Source: Oscillospiraceae bacterium (GTDB taxonomy: Bacteria > Bacillota > Clostridia > Oscillospirales > Ruminococcaceae). From it: a stretch of DNA of 64,000 bases. The stretch is taken from assembly GCA_025757985.1 (NCBI GenBank), contig CP107210.1, positions 992,001-1,056,000 of the forward strand, read 5' to 3'. Positions 63,999-64,000 of this stretch are shown piece by piece. The notes below the pieces were generated by a model. It was not told where the DNA came from, did not search any database, and saw only the letters and a program-made list of their open reading frames with translations. A program made the translations under genes and the position numbers. Position 1 is the first letter of the stretch. The number at the start of each line of letters is the position of its first letter.

Positions 63999-64000
63999 TT

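Overview
The window looks like a chromosome segment of a GC-rich gut Firmicute, most likely in the Oscillospiraceae/Ruminococcaceae (Faecalibacterium, Gemmiger or Subdoligranulum type). The basis is gene content and style: rnr next to secG, a bile salt hydrolase, a bacterial V-type ATPase operon, a fructose PTS operon, strong AGGAGG ribosome binding sites and numerous GTAGGGG...CCCCTAC intergenic palindromes. The genus is an inference. The DNA between about 6.5 and 40.7 kb is visibly richer in AT and carries mobile-element genes.

Left chromosomal part (1-6.5 kb): the tail of a MATE transporter, then on the minus strand rnr, secG, a bile salt hydrolase, and a two-gene operon pairing a duplicated DUF1538 membrane protein with a two-domain PII-like protein, preceded by a promoter and a perfect 24-bp palindrome.

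Mobile part (6,521-40,686): a roughly 34 kb integrated element of the clostridial ICE type with CD1107-CD1112-like genes. It splits a chromosomal tRNA-Arg(CCU) gene exactly at the anticodon loop. The 3' half lies at 6,483-6,527, the 5' half at 40,680-40,718, and together they rebuild a 77-nt tRNA. The element carries its own complete tRNA-Arg(CCU), with promoter and terminator, just inside the right end. From the left it holds: integrase, a triple-HTH protein, a small Xis-like protein, a MazF toxin and regulators; a deletion scar that cuts topB and an immA-like gene; an AAA ATPase cargo gene; conjugation genes (DUF4366, DUF4315, NlpC/P60, VirB4, PrgI, VirB6); a nested 13 kb insertion between remnants of maff2 and virD4/traG; then pcfB, small ICE genes, parB, parA and repA. 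The nested DNA combines a mobilizable element (serine recombinase, VirE-like helicase, CHC2 primase, MobQ relaxase, candidate oriT, RepA-like protein, XRE regulator) with a Tn4451-like module (second serine recombinase fused to an XRE domain, TnpV, MarR regulator and MATE efflux pump). With virD4, maff2 and topB broken and no backbone relaxase visible, the ICE is probably unable to transfer on its own, although its integrase appears intact.

Right chromosomal part (40.7-64 kb): tRNA-Tyr, a phosphofructokinase, the fruR-fruK-fruA operon, azlCD, a TraX-like protein, tRNA-Pro followed by an unexplained structured RNA, a ClC channel, alr-lepA, a FucO-like lactaldehyde reductase and a nine-gene V-type ATPase operon. 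Fructose taken up by FruA becomes fructose-1-phosphate, which FruK converts to fructose-1,6-bisphosphate. The V-ATPase links ATP to an ion gradient. Several intergenic spaces, including two inside the ATPase operon, hold members of a palindromic repeat family.
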